64,000 nt of DNA from Zychaea mexicana (GCF_025766255.1 NW_026516688.1:1-64000); one strand, 5' to 3'. Shown: positions 1 through 13,074, numbered from the stretch's first letter. Numbers and translations are program-made. Notes: a model not told the origin generated them from the letters alone.

Positions 1-1374
1 AAACACTTGACTTCATGTTCAAATGGAAGGTAATTAATACATAGCGGCGTTAACCTTGAGCAAACAAACATGAGTCGCGAATAAAACATCAATGTTTCTA
101 TATGATATAGCATGTGCTGCTACGCTTGGCGACTGAAATCGATTCACAACCTGGAAGAAGAAGCGCCCTTCGCGGCATTGTAAAAGACACTTCCAATGTT
201 GCAAGAATCAAGACTCCCACAGTAGTCATTACTCCAAAGTCGCGCAAACGGTCAATTAACGAGATTTCTGAATAAGAGTCTATCGTAACCACATTTTTCC
301 ATTACTTCTACTTTTAAAAGCACTCATCTGTAAGCAACACACTTTCACACGCATCCGCCACTTTATTCATCTCGCCAGTACAAATATTCAAAGTACATCA
401 GTCTGTCATGCAGCATGGCAGTATATCATTAAATATATCACTTGTAAGTTTGTATGATAATGAGTTTTTCTGACATCATTATCAAAAGTATTAGTTAATA
501 CTGGTGTTGACCATCTTAGGTCCTTTAATGTTTTTGTACATACAATCATACTCATATTGGTGGTTTTAATGTTGGCTTACTTTGTATGCTGTCATATTCA
601 TCATGGTCGTCTTTGAGTTGTCATGGTGCGTGCATTAAACGTTCCTTACATAATAAGGTAGAATTAATATTACTGCCTCTCTCTAGCAGCAATCATCGCA
701 TTGCAGATAGAGTCAACATTGCAAGTGCTGACATATGTAAGTGGTGTGTATCCTTCAGTAATACTACAGAAGGTGTATGTCCATAAGCATCCTATCTTTC
801 ACTGATATGGCTCTGTATATTGATGCCGCACTCAGCGGCGTGAAGGCTAGTATCACCTTGTACTTGTACACCAGTCCTGCCACCAAGTTCAACAGATTGC
901 CATGCTTAATTTCTGTGCTCAGGGAGCATAGAGGGTATAAAGAGTGTTGGTGTAAGATTTGCTTTGTAGCGAGTAGCTAACAGAAAAAACCAGACATACC
1001 TGAATACCTTTTTGCTCTCGGCTGCCATCTGTAGAATGTTTTTCTTTGTAGGTGACCTTGGGTCAGTTTTTATTTGCCTACACGTATCGTGATGAAAGAG
1101 GTATAGACAAGAAAACGTAAGGATGTGAGATTGCAGGAGGACAGGGAACCATCTGTAGAATGGCTATTATGATGACAGAAAAAGAGTGCATTAATCACCA
1201 ACCGTTGACCTGCAGTGGTGTCGCGTCAATCATATAGTGTGATACCGCTCAATACACGTATACAGATAGCCAGAAGCCAAAAAAAAAAAAACGTACCGAA
1301 TATACACATTATCTTTCGGCTTTTATTTGAGTGCATGTTAGCACTGAGAAAGCTATCAAGCGCATCAAAGTACG
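1..1374. other. intergenic, no gene recognised
   Basis: Only short ORFs below 70 codons occur here on either strand. None has a recognisable motif or coherent splice sites. I see no RNA gene or clear repeat. Confidence 0.4.
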
Positions 1375-2083
1375 TTACATTTTATGACACATGGTTGCTG
1401 TAGAAGGTGATGGCTGGGCTGCTTGCTCCTGCTTGTCTTGTAGCAAGATGGCCGACCGGTTGAAGGTCTCGATCAGCTTAATAGCTTCCTTGATGCGGTT
1501 TTGAAGAACAAGGAATGCCTTAAGAATAATGACTATATATAAAGGTAATTCTAATGCGCGAAGAATGATAAGCAAACTTATTTATGACGAGCACCACGTA
1601 ATTGACAATGGGCCGCTATGTGAGAGCTGGGTGCATCGGTCACGACAGCGATGCCATTGATGTTGTTATTGGGTAAGCTTCCTGTGTCAAGAGCCGTCTC
1701 GAGCTTGTAAACCACATTCGTTGTGTACGAATAATCGCTTGAGAGCTCCTGGCCATACAATACTACTATGTTTTGGATTCACTAAAATGACACCGAAAAC
1801 TGAATGCTTTGACACATTTTTGCAACCAGCGCACGTCAACGAAGCGCCTTCTGGGATCTAAAAAGCCACAATACAATCTTTGTTACTTTATATGCAGATC
1901 AGGTCGTATAGCACGCACTTCTGCGATGAACCTTGTCCTCCAATAGTTGAAGTACGTGTCGGGTGAGTGAATGGCAGTGGAGATTGAGAAGTCTGCCAGT
2001 TGCGCAGCGTATTTGACAAGGAAACCCAATAAGCACGGTTTTTTACAATTGCGAATATAGTAACTCAGTTCTGTAAAAGACAA
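1375..2083 (-). pseudogene. decayed transposase-like gene remnant
   Basis: Three consecutive minus-strand ORF pieces follow each other in different frames: 2083-1883, 1760-1578 and 1575-1375. They look like exons or frameshifted parts of one gene. The middle piece contains VVTDAPSSHIAAHCQLR, which resembles the 'VVTD' catalytic neighbourhood of hAT/DUF659-type transposases. The last piece contains IKLIETFNRSAILL, similar to the helical segment that follows it in that class. I could not join the pieces with matching splice phases, and no start or terminal inverted repeat was found. The hAT assignment is inference from two short motifs. A decayed host gene is the alternative. Confidence 0.35.
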
Positions 2084-2789
2084 TAATGAATACTATGCTG
2101 TTTGTTAGCGCATAAATAAAAGATTGCGCCGTACCTGATTGTCCTGTATATGTTGCCATGGTAACAAGATTTTGACAGGATGAACGACGTTGCCTGGTTA
2201 GTGGTAGCCAAAAATCACGTCAAGAGGGAAGGTTCAGTGCTGAATCCCTATTCGGTGTTCTATACTCCGAATTCTCGTTTTGTGTTAGAAAACCACCACC
2301 ACACACCACCACTCACCCAACCAACCACCCATACGCTCCCAGCTCATTGATTTTCTTCACAACATAGATATAAGAGGAATACAGACATATAGAAAACTAG
2401 AGATGAAGCTGATACTAATATCTGATATCATAGTGGAAAGTAAATGGAGTACATGTATCAGAAGCTCTGCTTGAGTACAGGAAGTTAGCAGTAGCAAAAG
2501 GTGAAGCAGCTATCTAGATACCTACTAGGAAGAGTTGTAAGCAATTAGTTACAGCTTCAGTCACTAGCTACAAAATGTGACAACATATATTAACTCGTTG
2601 AGCTACCTATATTTATAGGGCTATCAATTGCATCTTCTTGTTTAATAACGTAAGCAGTGTGCACCCAAAGTCCTCTTAAGAGTACAAATTTGATGATGCA
2701 ACATGGTCTGGATTCATCAAAGAGTGCAAGGCTTTATACCCCCTACTCAGATTGTCAAAGAAGACCAAAGCTACTATCTACAAGTTTAC

Positions 2790-3893
2790 CAAGGTATAAG
2801 CAGACTGTTTATTAAGATATTAACAATATTATTTCTATAAAAAGATTTTTTTAAAAAAAATAAAATTGAATTATTATACAATATAAAGTAAAATATAGAT
2901 AATAATAACAACTTAAATAATATATATGAAATAAATAAATTAATTATAGAACAATGAATATTTTTAGATGAAAAATAGAATATTACAAATAACAAATATA
3001 ATTATTATACAGAAATCAAAGATATAAAAAATAACAATATTTAAATAATTAAAGATGTTTTAAACAAGTAAGCAATAAAAAGTTAATTCTTCCTGTTCTC
3101 CTCGTTTTGAATTGAAATAAAAAAATGTATATAGAATAATTTAAGCTTTCATGAGTGAAGAAGCAAGTCTAGCACACGCGAACGTTCTGTACATTTTATG
3201 ATAACACTTAGGTTGAAATCTGGTAGACGATGTAGCTTTTTTCATACCTACATCTTATGCTTTTTCTCAGGAACTAGCTCCCTTTTTTTCATACATAGTT
3301 TTTTTTAGGCAGAAAATTCAAGTCTTGCCTATAATGTAAGAAGTATAATTAAAACATGAAAGATTGAAGAAAGTTTTAGCAGTTGCTATTCTAAAAGATA
3401 AAAATTATATTATAATATTTATAATGATTTTTTATAAACAATTTAAAATTTATAGTTATATAATTTTTATAATGAGCATGAACAGTGTCTATTCTACTAT
3501 TTAAATATTAATCAATGATTAATAACTAGACTGAAAGAAAAATAATTTGTTTTCTCTCTAATTCTAAAATTCAGTAAAAAAGAGTACAATGATACTTTTT
3601 TTGATTGAAATAATATAAAAATAAAATATTTTTATTTTATCACTTTATTATTACAAAATGAACAAGATGAATTCTATCTTTTCAATGTTGTTCATAATTC
3701 TATTTTCTGTCTAGTAAATATATTGTGAGATATATTTAATTAATAAGTAAAATGTCAAAAATGTTCTTTTAGTAAACTACTTTTTAAGAAAAATATTTAA
3801 AATTTATTAATGTTTTGATTCTTTTTATATAATAATAATAATTATGTTTAATAATTATGCTATAAATAGCTCCACTATTTTAGATATAATAAA
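2790..3893. other. AT-rich block
   Basis: About 1.1 kb of very AT-rich sequence with long A/T runs stands out sharply from the flanks. ORFs here are low-complexity (Ile/Phe/Leu/Asn) and I do not consider them real. It abuts the nuclease-like fragment at 3894-4205, just as a second AT-rich block adjoins the related gene at 60.2 kb. It could be a relic of an AT-rich element or a centromere-like or heterochromatic tract; sequence alone does not decide. Confidence 0.6.
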
Positions 3894-4205
3894 TTAACCA
3901 TAAATATAAATTATTCTTCTATGATTAAAGTATAGGTTACGAATTACAGTCTTTATAAAATTTTCCTCTGTATAACATAGCTTATTTAAATGTAGCTTAC
4001 CTTCAATCAGTAGGCCCAATACAGCGATATTCGAATCGTCCATGCCATCTTCAACCATCTTATCCAATGAGTCCTTCATCTCATTGGCAAGTTTGATGAG
4101 GTCAGGTCTACTTCCGTTGCATACCTTGATTAGCGGTTTTATCTCGACAAGCAAGAGGCCCTGTGTTGGCATTACGCCATACTCGAAGTTCATTGACATT
4201 GACAA
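3894..4205 (-). pseudogene. fragment of PD-(D/E)XK-nuclease-like family
   Basis: A minus-strand ORF of about 100 codons carries VEIKP, an ExK-type motif. It is followed by a helical segment rich in Lys, Asp and Met ending in LGLLIEG. A good donor (GTAAGC) follows at 4001, so the ORF beyond that point is probably intronic and AT-rich. The organisation of E-x-K, then a helix, then a short beta segment ending in G before an intron parallels the genes at 54.2 and 61.1 kb (GEVK ... QVNG|intron). I infer the same multicopy family. The 5' half and the 3' exon are missing, so I call it a fragment. The function of the family is unknown. Confidence 0.4.
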
Positions 4206-7200
4206 ATCGGTGAACTATAGGCGTTTAGTACTATTAGGTAGGGCTCTCACTGCAAAAAATAAGGGGTATCAGTAAGGTATCAAATTTTAATAACTCAGAT
4301 ATCATAATGGATCTCAACATGGTATTAATAAGATATCAACATTTTTTGATACTCCTACTATCATTAGGGTATAATTACATGATATCTACTCAATTCTTTT
4401 CTATATAGTCAGCTTACAAGTAAGAGACAAAACACTCAGTAGTGCAAAAAAAGCAATCTCTCTAATGGTCAGAGAGGTGTACTCTCAAACCTTCAGAGCT
4501 CTTTTCAAAATCGACGAGCAACATCAACACTTTATATATGATAATCTATCTGAATCAACTACAAATCGCCACTAGTTTTTTAGTAGTAAAACGTACAGCA
4601 AAAGTATTTTTAAGCATTATTCTATCTCAAAATAATGTAAAGCGCTTTTCAAGAAAAAGTAAAAAGAAATAGTAATTTTCATCAAAAATAATGACACATG
4701 AAGAGGCTGCATCTGGCAATGTCGTCTGCTCAGATCTTCTCTTCCTGATCCATAAGAATGTATATATACTACCATCGTAAATACAGTTTTTGTATACGTT
4801 AATGGTCATGATGTTGACATTTGAGGTATCATAATGTTATTGCTGGTGCCGAATTAGTAAAACAAATAATTGGGACCTGGTTCATCACATTATTTAGATC
4901 TGAGGACGATGAGCGATCAAACACTCTTTCTTTCCGTTTTTATGTTTCTTTCTGATTCTACTTCCCGCTTGTATTTACTCTTGGTTCGCGGCCGCCATTG
5001 TTCAAAAGGAAGAGCAATTCAATGTAGTGTGTGCTTATAAGTGATATACTATCAATGCCTTTGTCCATGACCTCATTGACTCACTCTTATATGCACGTTT
5101 TTCTAAACAGTGTCAAACTAACTTGAATTTTTACGTTCGATACTTGTGGGCACCTCTCTCAGTTCGTATCAAGTATCTATATGCTCTGGTAAGCCATTTC
5201 CTTTCATAACAGTTTGCTGTTTTAAAAGCTGATTTTGTTGCTAAAAACTACTTGAAGCGCCCATCATGTTGCTAACTCCCATGCTCGGCTTCTTCCTTCC
5301 GTAGAGTTGTATAACATAGATAGAGATTACGCGTCTTTCGGTGCAAGGTATCCCTTGCTTACTACTTCCATACCACCACTGCTTGACTGTCTGCCGGTAA
5401 TCCCAATTCAATTGGTAAGCGTGATTGTCTCGTCTTGCTCTATCGTACTATAATATGCTAATTTCTGACTGTCACTTAATTACTGAATGCTTCGATAGTT
5501 ATTAAGATCTGTTACCACTAACGACCACAAACCGTAAGATGGCCTTTCATTTATGCTCTTCTTTTTCCACTATATATAACTGATTGTCATTATTTTGTAG
5601 TATCGCTTTTCACAATTGCCCGTCATCTGTCTAGCTCCATTTGAATCTTGCTGTCTAGTATTCTAACCATTATATTTTTATCTCCAGTTGTAATATTAAT
5701 ATGGCGGTAAGTAAAACATGAGAAGTGGTGTATTCTAGATCGCATGGAATCATATGTTCCCAAAAGATAGCGACACAAATTTCTATGCTCGTTTTCTTTC
5801 GATGACAGACCTTATTGTTTCTATTGAGTCTCTGTTTCTATGAATGCGTCGTGTGTGGCGTATGTCATTGCTGAATATTGCAATAGCAATAGTAGCGGTG
5901 ATATTATGAGATAGCTATAATATTCTATTTCTGGGCCGTGAGCGATTGGATCGCATCAAGAGTTAATGGAAAAAGTATATATAGTCGAATTTCAGAACAA
6001 TCTTGGTATAATCTGTTCATATGTCAATTTTGAGCTGGAGAGAGAGGTTTGTATATGACTGTGGCGAGATCAGAAAGAAAAAAAAGGACGCTTCCATCTC
6101 ATCTTAGCTGCTATTTATCGCCATCACTAACAGTACCCGCCAAACCGATCAGCTTTGTGATGACCAAAGGGGATCTTATTGCGTGAGTGGCCGATATTTC
6201 CCTACTAACCAAACATGTGATCTGTTTATGAAGCATCGGTTTATCGAGCGGGTACGGTATTATCGTGCAAGTAATCTTAAAGTGTCATATCCTTAAAAGA
6301 CAGAATACCAACAAGTCGATATAAGTCCAAAGACATACTACAGAAATTCATGATTGAAACTGCGTTAGCATATGCCCCCTATAATCCTGCGTGATTCTCT
6401 CCTTGCTACGCTACTGTATAAAATGTACACGTTCAATAAAACGACATTTCTACCACAAAACTTTTCTATGTTCGAAATAGTACTATGTATCGGCATTCTG
6501 ATAATTGCATAAAGTATGCTTTTTTCTGATGACGAAATACTTTGTGCTTATGCAGGAATGGGAGGAGGGACTCATAACTCTGTTTGTCATCACCAGCAAC
6601 CCCGAACGCACTGATGCTTTTTGCTTTGCGGCTATCACAAAATACATACTAGCCAACCATATCCATTATGTCATAGCTAGAATACTCTTCCTGTAGTCAT
6701 CTAAGTAAACATGATAAGATATATATATATGCAGTCCACGTTTCTAATTTGTGATATGATAACATCCGGCAGCTATTATATGTAAAATAGAAAATATCGT
6801 GCCCCTGATACCTCCACCAAATTTTAATCTCGGTAACAGCTGTGAACTCATAGACGATCACTAGCTGAAACCAGAAGAACAGATTTGCTCACGTCACTTT
6901 GATGAATATATACTAGAAACGCTGGATCTGAATATTCTTTAAGAAAAAAAAAGGGATGCGTACCTACTAGAAAGGAAGTAATTTTTGTGAATGGCGACTA
7001 TATCTACGACTTCCGATACATCGACATCTAGTATCTAACAAGAAAGAAAGAAAGAAAAAGGGATCAGCATCTCGTCATACATATATTACTGCTACTTAGA
7101 ATGCTCGGTGTTACTTTTGTGCGAATGTATGACAATAGGTTTATTAGAAAATTGCGTAACAGACCACAAACATGAAGCATATTCTTCGCAATGTTTAGCA

Positions 7201-10140
7201 ATGTTTTGGTTTCCGTTTTAGTTGCCAACGAGCAATATACTTGTCCCCATTTTCTCACAATACTGTATCTTATATAGGACCCCAACTGTCCCCTTCAAAT
7301 ACACACACAGAGAATTTCTGTACAAAGTACTCGTCAGAGCAACACATCCCCCGGTCACTCTTCATTACACACAGACAACTTGAAATCCACGTATTGCATG
7401 TATGTACGTATAAGAGTACATACCAACTTTACTATGTACGTTTCTTCGTCTCATTACGTGTCATAATATATAAAAAGTTAGCGCCTGAATATATTGCCAA
7501 TAACGTGTACCTCTATTAGATGAATCATCCTCCGCCAATTCCTTGTCGTTAAGAAATATCAAAATAGTGATGGTAAAATAAAATCGGAAAAGACAGAGAA
7601 AGTTTAGGCAAATAGTTGGACCATTACAAGAAATTGGTGACCGGAAGAAATACACTCCGGCTTGGCTTCTGTGTTTCGCGTATGTTTTGTAGAACGCGCG
7701 TCCCCGCCTAATCATTTGCTTTACTGTAGCAAACCACGGATGAAGGTGTTCTCTCTCTCTCTCTTTAATAAATCACTGACTGATAGTCTAAATGTTCGTT
7801 GTTGAAGCACATGAGTACGAGTTCTTTTTTTTTTCTTTTTTACAGAAGCTACATGAGTAGGCAGCATAATCGTCGTGTCTGCCGCTGTTATGTACACAAA
7901 AAAAATAATGTGATGAACGGCAAACAAGAGATGGGACGTACGCATGACCATTCCCTTGGGTCTTTATCCAACAAGCCAGCGTACCAGTAGTAAGGTGCTA
8001 TATAGCTCATATCATTCGGCGGCCCGTCACCAAGCCCTGGATGGTACCGTGATATATACTAACATATACTGCTGCTACGTGTATGTACCAATATGCGTGT
8101 AACTTTGGTAGTTTGCATGAATTGAACATTCCAAACAACCGTATATAGTTGTCATGAGTAAAAACAAAAGGAAGCACAACAACTCTATCACACGCTCTCT
8201 CTATGATACAACGTATACCATTCATGCTTACAACCACCAGCAGCAGCAGCAGCATATTATTTTGCTTATCACGTTTTGTCTCCCCCTCCCGAGAAATGAT
8301 CGTCGTTTGAGGGAACACCGTGACTACCTCCCCCTCCCCACCACCACCATTACACCCTTTGGCCAACCGTCCGTCGTTTTGCCCATGTGACCTTTTCGTA
8401 AAGTGAGTGTATAGTAGATAAGCTGGTAGACACAAAGTAGTAAGCCGGAGGAGAGGTGCTCATCTTGTACCTTGATAACCAGCAGATTCCTTCTGTTGCT
8501 GTATCCTGTTACCGCTAACTTTTTATATCTTCTTTTTGTGTATGTGTGCGTGTAACAGCAGTCCGCCTCTTGGCCTTTTGAATGCAGTAGTCATGGCAAT
8601 AGAAATGTGCAATTTGTTGATGCTGTTGCGTCATGTTATTTGTCCAAAGATGATACATGTTTTTCTTCCTGGCGTTCAACGTGCGTGAACATATTTCTGG
8701 CATTAGGTGCAAAAGTCAGTCGACTACTTCTTTTGCTAACACGTCACTACACTTGCTCTTGCTGCTGCTATCAATTAAACTAGACTACGTACACTCTTTC
8801 AACTTGAAAAGGTTCACGGGCGCAACATGATCGAATAAGACGGTTTAGTGACTTTAACATAGCCAAATCCAAAAGTGGTAAACAGAAACGCCACACAAAC
8901 AATTGGCCAATCATACACACATTACTGCGTATGACACATCATCATCATCTACATACCATCGCTTGTAAAAAAAGAGAGAGAGCGAATGTGTGTGTGTGCT
9001 ATGTGCTATGTGAGCACGGTCCAGTCCGGCCGAAGGGATAATCAACTATCATCATTCGTGATTCTATATCCATACACAATTTAAGATTTTGTGCCTGAGT
9101 AAAGGTCGTTGTGCTATCATATGCAACGTTAATCTTTTATACTCTCTGCTCGTTTCTTTCTGGGGGGATGGGCGCACACCACTGCTAATACCACATAGCA
9201 CACTGCTTGTCCCAAAAGAGTAGTTGTGATGGATGGAACGGCGCCAATTCTATTGCTGGAAATAAGACCGTGGACACGTTTCGATTAATAGGAACTGTAA
9301 CACGAATGTATAAAAAAAAAAAAAGAGGACTGGTCTTCCTATTCCCCCACATTACACAAGTTCTCTCTTTCTCTCTCTCTCTTTTTTTTTCTAGTAGCAT
9401 CTTTGTCATTTTGTACTGTCCCCCAATCAAAAGATTGCTACTGTGAGCATCGTTTTTTTTTATTTGCAACTATTCTGAAAGTGCTTCATATTAGCAGAAG
9501 AAGATTGACAATGTCGAGCAGTATAGAGCCCCCCGGGGTACTTCAACGAGTGCATGCAACAGAAGTGGGACAAGATCTTCTTCTTCTTTCAATGATTCCA
9601 AAAGCAGGAGATGTTGTAGCAAGCGCCAAAAAAAAGAAAGAAAAGAAAATGCGGGGAATAGTTTGGGGGGGGGGTGGGTGGGTGGATACCAATACTGGCG
9701 TTGACACTTTTTGCCCTTCTGATTACCAAGTGAGAAGGGGACCGTTGTTAGAGCGGGCACAGAGATGCGTCATGACGCAAGTCTGAGGTTACACAAACGA
9801 TGGCTCGGTACGGTTCAAAACTCAAAAATGCTAAAATGTGGGGTAAAAAAAAGAAAGGTCACACTTTGTTTCCGCTTGGGTGGCGGCGGCGGCGATGGTG
9901 TCGTGTGTCGGTAATTAGTTCGCCGTGTGTGTGTGTGTGTACCACGTGTATTCTAAAATAAGCAGGCCCTCTCTCTCTCTCTCTCCCCTCTCCCCCAGTC
10001 ACATCACATTATAGGATACATGGAGTATTATGTGCACTAAAGAGAGAGGGGGGGGTATCTATATCGTTTTATTCAATTATCTAAGCAAGAATCCCTTTTT
10101 TTTTTTGGGGGGGGGGGTTTCGCCCTACTACTTTGTTGGC
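4206..10140. other. long gene-poor interval
   Basis: No convincing protein gene is visible. 4240-4380 holds repeated GATATC/GGTATC words that look like a short degenerate interspersed repeat. 5150-5710 holds several intron-like GTAAG...AG stretches without coding sequence (listed separately). 7.7-10.1 kb is dense in simple repeats: (CT)n near 7750, 9365 and 9970, (GT)n near 9925, and poly-T/poly-G runs near 10100. The many ORFs of 60-140 codons in 7-10 kb are low-complexity and overlap on both strands, and I do not support them. Confidence 0.5.
5150..5710 (+). ncRNA. possible spliced non-coding transcript or 5' leader
   Basis: Several intron-like intervals occur in a row on the plus strand. 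One begins GTAAGCC near 5190 and ends CCGTAG near 5303. Another begins GTAAGCG near 5416, contains a TGCTAAT branch-like word, and ends GATAG near 5499. A further ATGGCG|GTAAGT lies at 5701-5712. The would-be exons between them have no open frame. This could be a host transcript for small RNAs, a 5' leader with several introns, or chance. I found no convincing C/D snoRNA box pair. Confidence 0.15.
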
Positions 10141-12219
10141 TTATTCCATGCGTGAAAGGTCAGCAATAACCGATGTGCCTCGAAGCGATCTGACCATGCT
10201 TGCCATAAAGTCCAGCGTAGTGGGCTCACGCTGTGGTACCTGTCGTTCGAGATAGATCACCACGAGCACCACATGCTCGTCCACTTGGGCAAGATAGTAC
10301 GTGCTTCCGATTTTGCTGTCGTAAAAGTACACCGGGTCGGATTTCGGATCGCTTAGTTTGTTGCGACTGCCTTGGATGATGGAGATAATGTTGGGCATGT
10401 GCTCCTTGGGTGCTTGCTACAGTTGTTGTTGGTGTGTCAGATATTACATTCTCATCTCATGCAAGAGAAAAGGTCGCCTGACCGCCCCCCCCCACCCCTT
10501 CGCCTCCTTACATTCGGTTGACAGTAGATAAAAGGAAAGGAATGAATGCCCTGAGGCGCTTCGTACGGAGTGTCTGCAAGGACATAGCCTTGTGGATGGA
10601 ATGGCACCGCAGAGGTCACCTCGTAAATGAGACCCACACAATGCGCGCCAAAACGCTTCCGAAATGTGCATATCCTAGCATATTGTCCATGAGTGAGTGT
10701 GTGTCGTACATATGCCAAAAGGAAGGTTCTCCCGCCTAAAACAGAAAGAGGATGCATTACTGGTCGTGGTAGTCAATCTTGATGCCCTTCCACAATGACT
10801 TTGCCGGATCGTCATCCGTCAACAACTGTTCCTTGTCCAGCAAGATGTTGTTGAAATAGAGCGTCATCTTTGCATACAGATTGTCCAGGTATTTACCAAA
10901 CCAACGGATGGTATTCGGCCATGATGCGTCACCGTGCTACATATATATATATATAATTCCTTGTTGATTAAGGGCTCTTTTGGATTGTTTTCTACCCTAG
11001 TAGGCAATTTACATCAGATGTACTGCTGCTGCTGCTGCTGCTGCTGTTGCTGCTGTTACCGCTGGTGATGCTGCTCATGCCACCAAACAGCATCGTTTTC
11101 CAGGTCGGTTCACGGATCTCTTGCCGAGCTGTTGTTGTTGTTGTTGTTGTTGTTGCTGCCGGCGCAGTATTGGATTTCTTACAGAATTACAAACATAAAT
11201 TTAGTCAATGCATCACGATGTTGATATGCAGGAGAGATCTGAAAATAACTTCTCTCTCACTTGAGCATAATAGTGTTCTTGACATGCCACTTTCCACGCT
11301 TGCCAATCTTGCTTGCAAGCAAACAGCGCAATGCATGCATCTTGAAAGGCATAATCAATGATGGCTTGTCGTGCCCTTAGCAACGCTTGCAGAATGCGCA
11401 TTTCCTTGGCAACACCCACACCCAACAGTCCGAGTCGGTTGTTGCTGCAAAATGTTTGAACTTGGGTCTCCAGTCTTTCTAGCTCTTGGAAAACCAATTG
11501 GAAAGGATCATTGTGGTTGCTATTGCTGCTGCTGCTGCTGCTGCTGCTGCTGTGACTTTTACTTAGCAGCGCTTGGTATCTAAAACATTTGACAACCGGA
11601 ATTTCTGTATAAGCAACGTGGCATGTGTGGGTTATTTTTGGGATTTTCCGGCTTACAAGTGAATAAACGTTTGACGCACGCGACACAGATCCACCAGCGC
11701 ATGCAGGATTTCCAAGAGTGGAGTCGTGTCGGCAAGGCCAACGACGGTCGTCGGATGGCTTTCCAAAACGGCAATTTCTTTGGTTGTCTCTTCCGCCAAG
11801 TAATGGTACAGCAAGTTTAACTACTTGTGACAAACTGTTTTCATTAGCCAGGGCTTTTGGATTGACGAAGCTCTTTTTTCTTTTCGAGGGGGTGTTGTTT
11901 ACTTGCAGGATCTTTTCGCATATAATACCATTTCGGCTTCAAGAACGAGAGTTGTGTATAGAGATTCTCGCAATTGCAAAGTTTGACAAGCAGGTTACTA
12001 AAGGGCTGATATACCTATATCCGGCCAAAGCACCGAGTAAAAAAAAAAAATAAAGTCAGCTTTATTGTTGCTATCATATTGTGGAGCGAAAGAAGAAAAA
12101 GTTTGAAATGGTGGGCAGGGATTTACTCGTAAGAAGCGTGTAGCCAACTTGCTAGCAGCAGCATAATCAAATGCGCCTAATGCATTCCATGTGGATGTGT
12201 ACAATTCTTGTTGATCCAT
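10141..12219 (-). CDS. KICS2: KICSTOR subunit 2 homologue (C12orf66 family)
   Basis: Eight exons with matching phases: 12219-12127, 12005-11907, 11820-11657, 11579-11261, 11177-11013, 10936-10761, 10674-10512 and 10416-10141 (stop). The product is 484 aa; human KICS2 is about 445. Collinear similarity to that family runs end to end. It covers the N-terminal helix (TSTWNALGAFDYAAASKL), the LLVKLCNCENLYTQLSFL helix, MRKDP, the RQEIREPTWKTMLFGG segment, FRKRFGAHCVGLIYE with YEAPQGIHSFPF, and the C-terminal roadblock-like part (MPNIISIIQG, VYFYDSKIGSTYYLAQVD, VVLVVIYLE). In animals KICSTOR recruits GATOR1 to lysosomes and restrains TORC1 under amino-acid starvation. Intron 2 is read as GC-AG (GCAAGT donor), because only that gives a consistent phase. 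Poly-Ser and poly-Thr tracts from CTG/GTT repeats are insertions relative to the animal protein. The ATG at 12219 was chosen because the family N-terminus begins close by. The fungal role is inferred. Confidence 0.85.
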
Positions 12220-12833
12220 CGCGCGTCTTTTTTGTGTGAATTGCTGCTGCGGGTTATGCAAGGTATAATATATCGTTTTTAGGAGGTGGGTGCGTTGGTA
12301 TCGAGCTAATTCGCAGCGTATATGCTAGAGAGTGAGTGGGGGGGGGGATATGCCCCAGTAAGAATCGGGGTATTACAATGGTTACGTTCAAGCCATCCTT
12401 TTTGACCGTATTTGGAACAATATGTGGCTGCTGTCCTCTTTTTTTTTGTGGAGGCGCTTGTAAAACTTTGGGGGGGGGTGTATTAAGCTGGGTCATGGAG
12501 ATACGTAGAGAAAGATGTAGATCTTCAACAACTGCTGTTGGCTTCCGATGATGCTCTAGCAGTCAACCAGAAGTCAAGGACATGTAGCACATCTATCAAT
12601 ACACACTTTTTTTTTATTAACCTGACAAAATGTGTCAACATTGGGTTCTATTACGTCGGAGATTTGGCCATCCAATCGTCATTGACAAAAGGGTTGGAAA
12701 TCTAAAAGCCGAAGAGCTATATTTCTTGAATTCTATTTTGCTTTTTATATTGGGTTTCATTGGATACTATCGCATTGGCATTGGGCTTGAGAAGAAGAGG
12801 ACTTACTGAGGTAGAAGGAGGTGGGGGGACTTG

Positions 12834-13010
12834 TTATTTGACAAACAGACGACAAGGAGGAGGAGGAGGAGGAGGAGGGGTGGTGTTTCCCATTTCAGGA
12901 ACCACTTGCTTCTCTACGTATACAGGACCCATCGATGCAGGAACTTGTAAGAGCGAGACAGTAACAAACAAGATGAGACAGTAAACCGTCAAGTTGCGAC
13001 ATCTGATCAT
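12834..13010 (-). CDS. possible small secreted or membrane peptide
   Basis: A 58-codon minus-strand ORF begins with a signal-like stretch (Met-Ile-Arg-Cys, then LTVYCLILFVTVSLLQVPAS) and continues into a Pro-rich tail encoded by a CCT repeat. It lies upstream of KICS2 on the same strand. A short downstream segment (12700-12652, SNPFVNDDWMAKSPT) might be a last exon. No homology is recognised, and microsatellites overlap both ends, so it may be chance. Confidence 0.2.
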   Translation of the reverse strand: MIRCRNLTVYCLILFVTVSLLQVPASMGPVYVEKQVVPEMGNTTPPPPPPPPCRLFVK

Positions 13011-13024
13011 AACAAAGCAGTGGA

Positions 13025-13074
<50 letters not shown>

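Noticed and set aside
8007..9786. ORFs of 80-140 codons between 8.0 and 9.8 kb
   Set aside because: Low-complexity, overlapping on opposite strands, no splice coherence or motifs.
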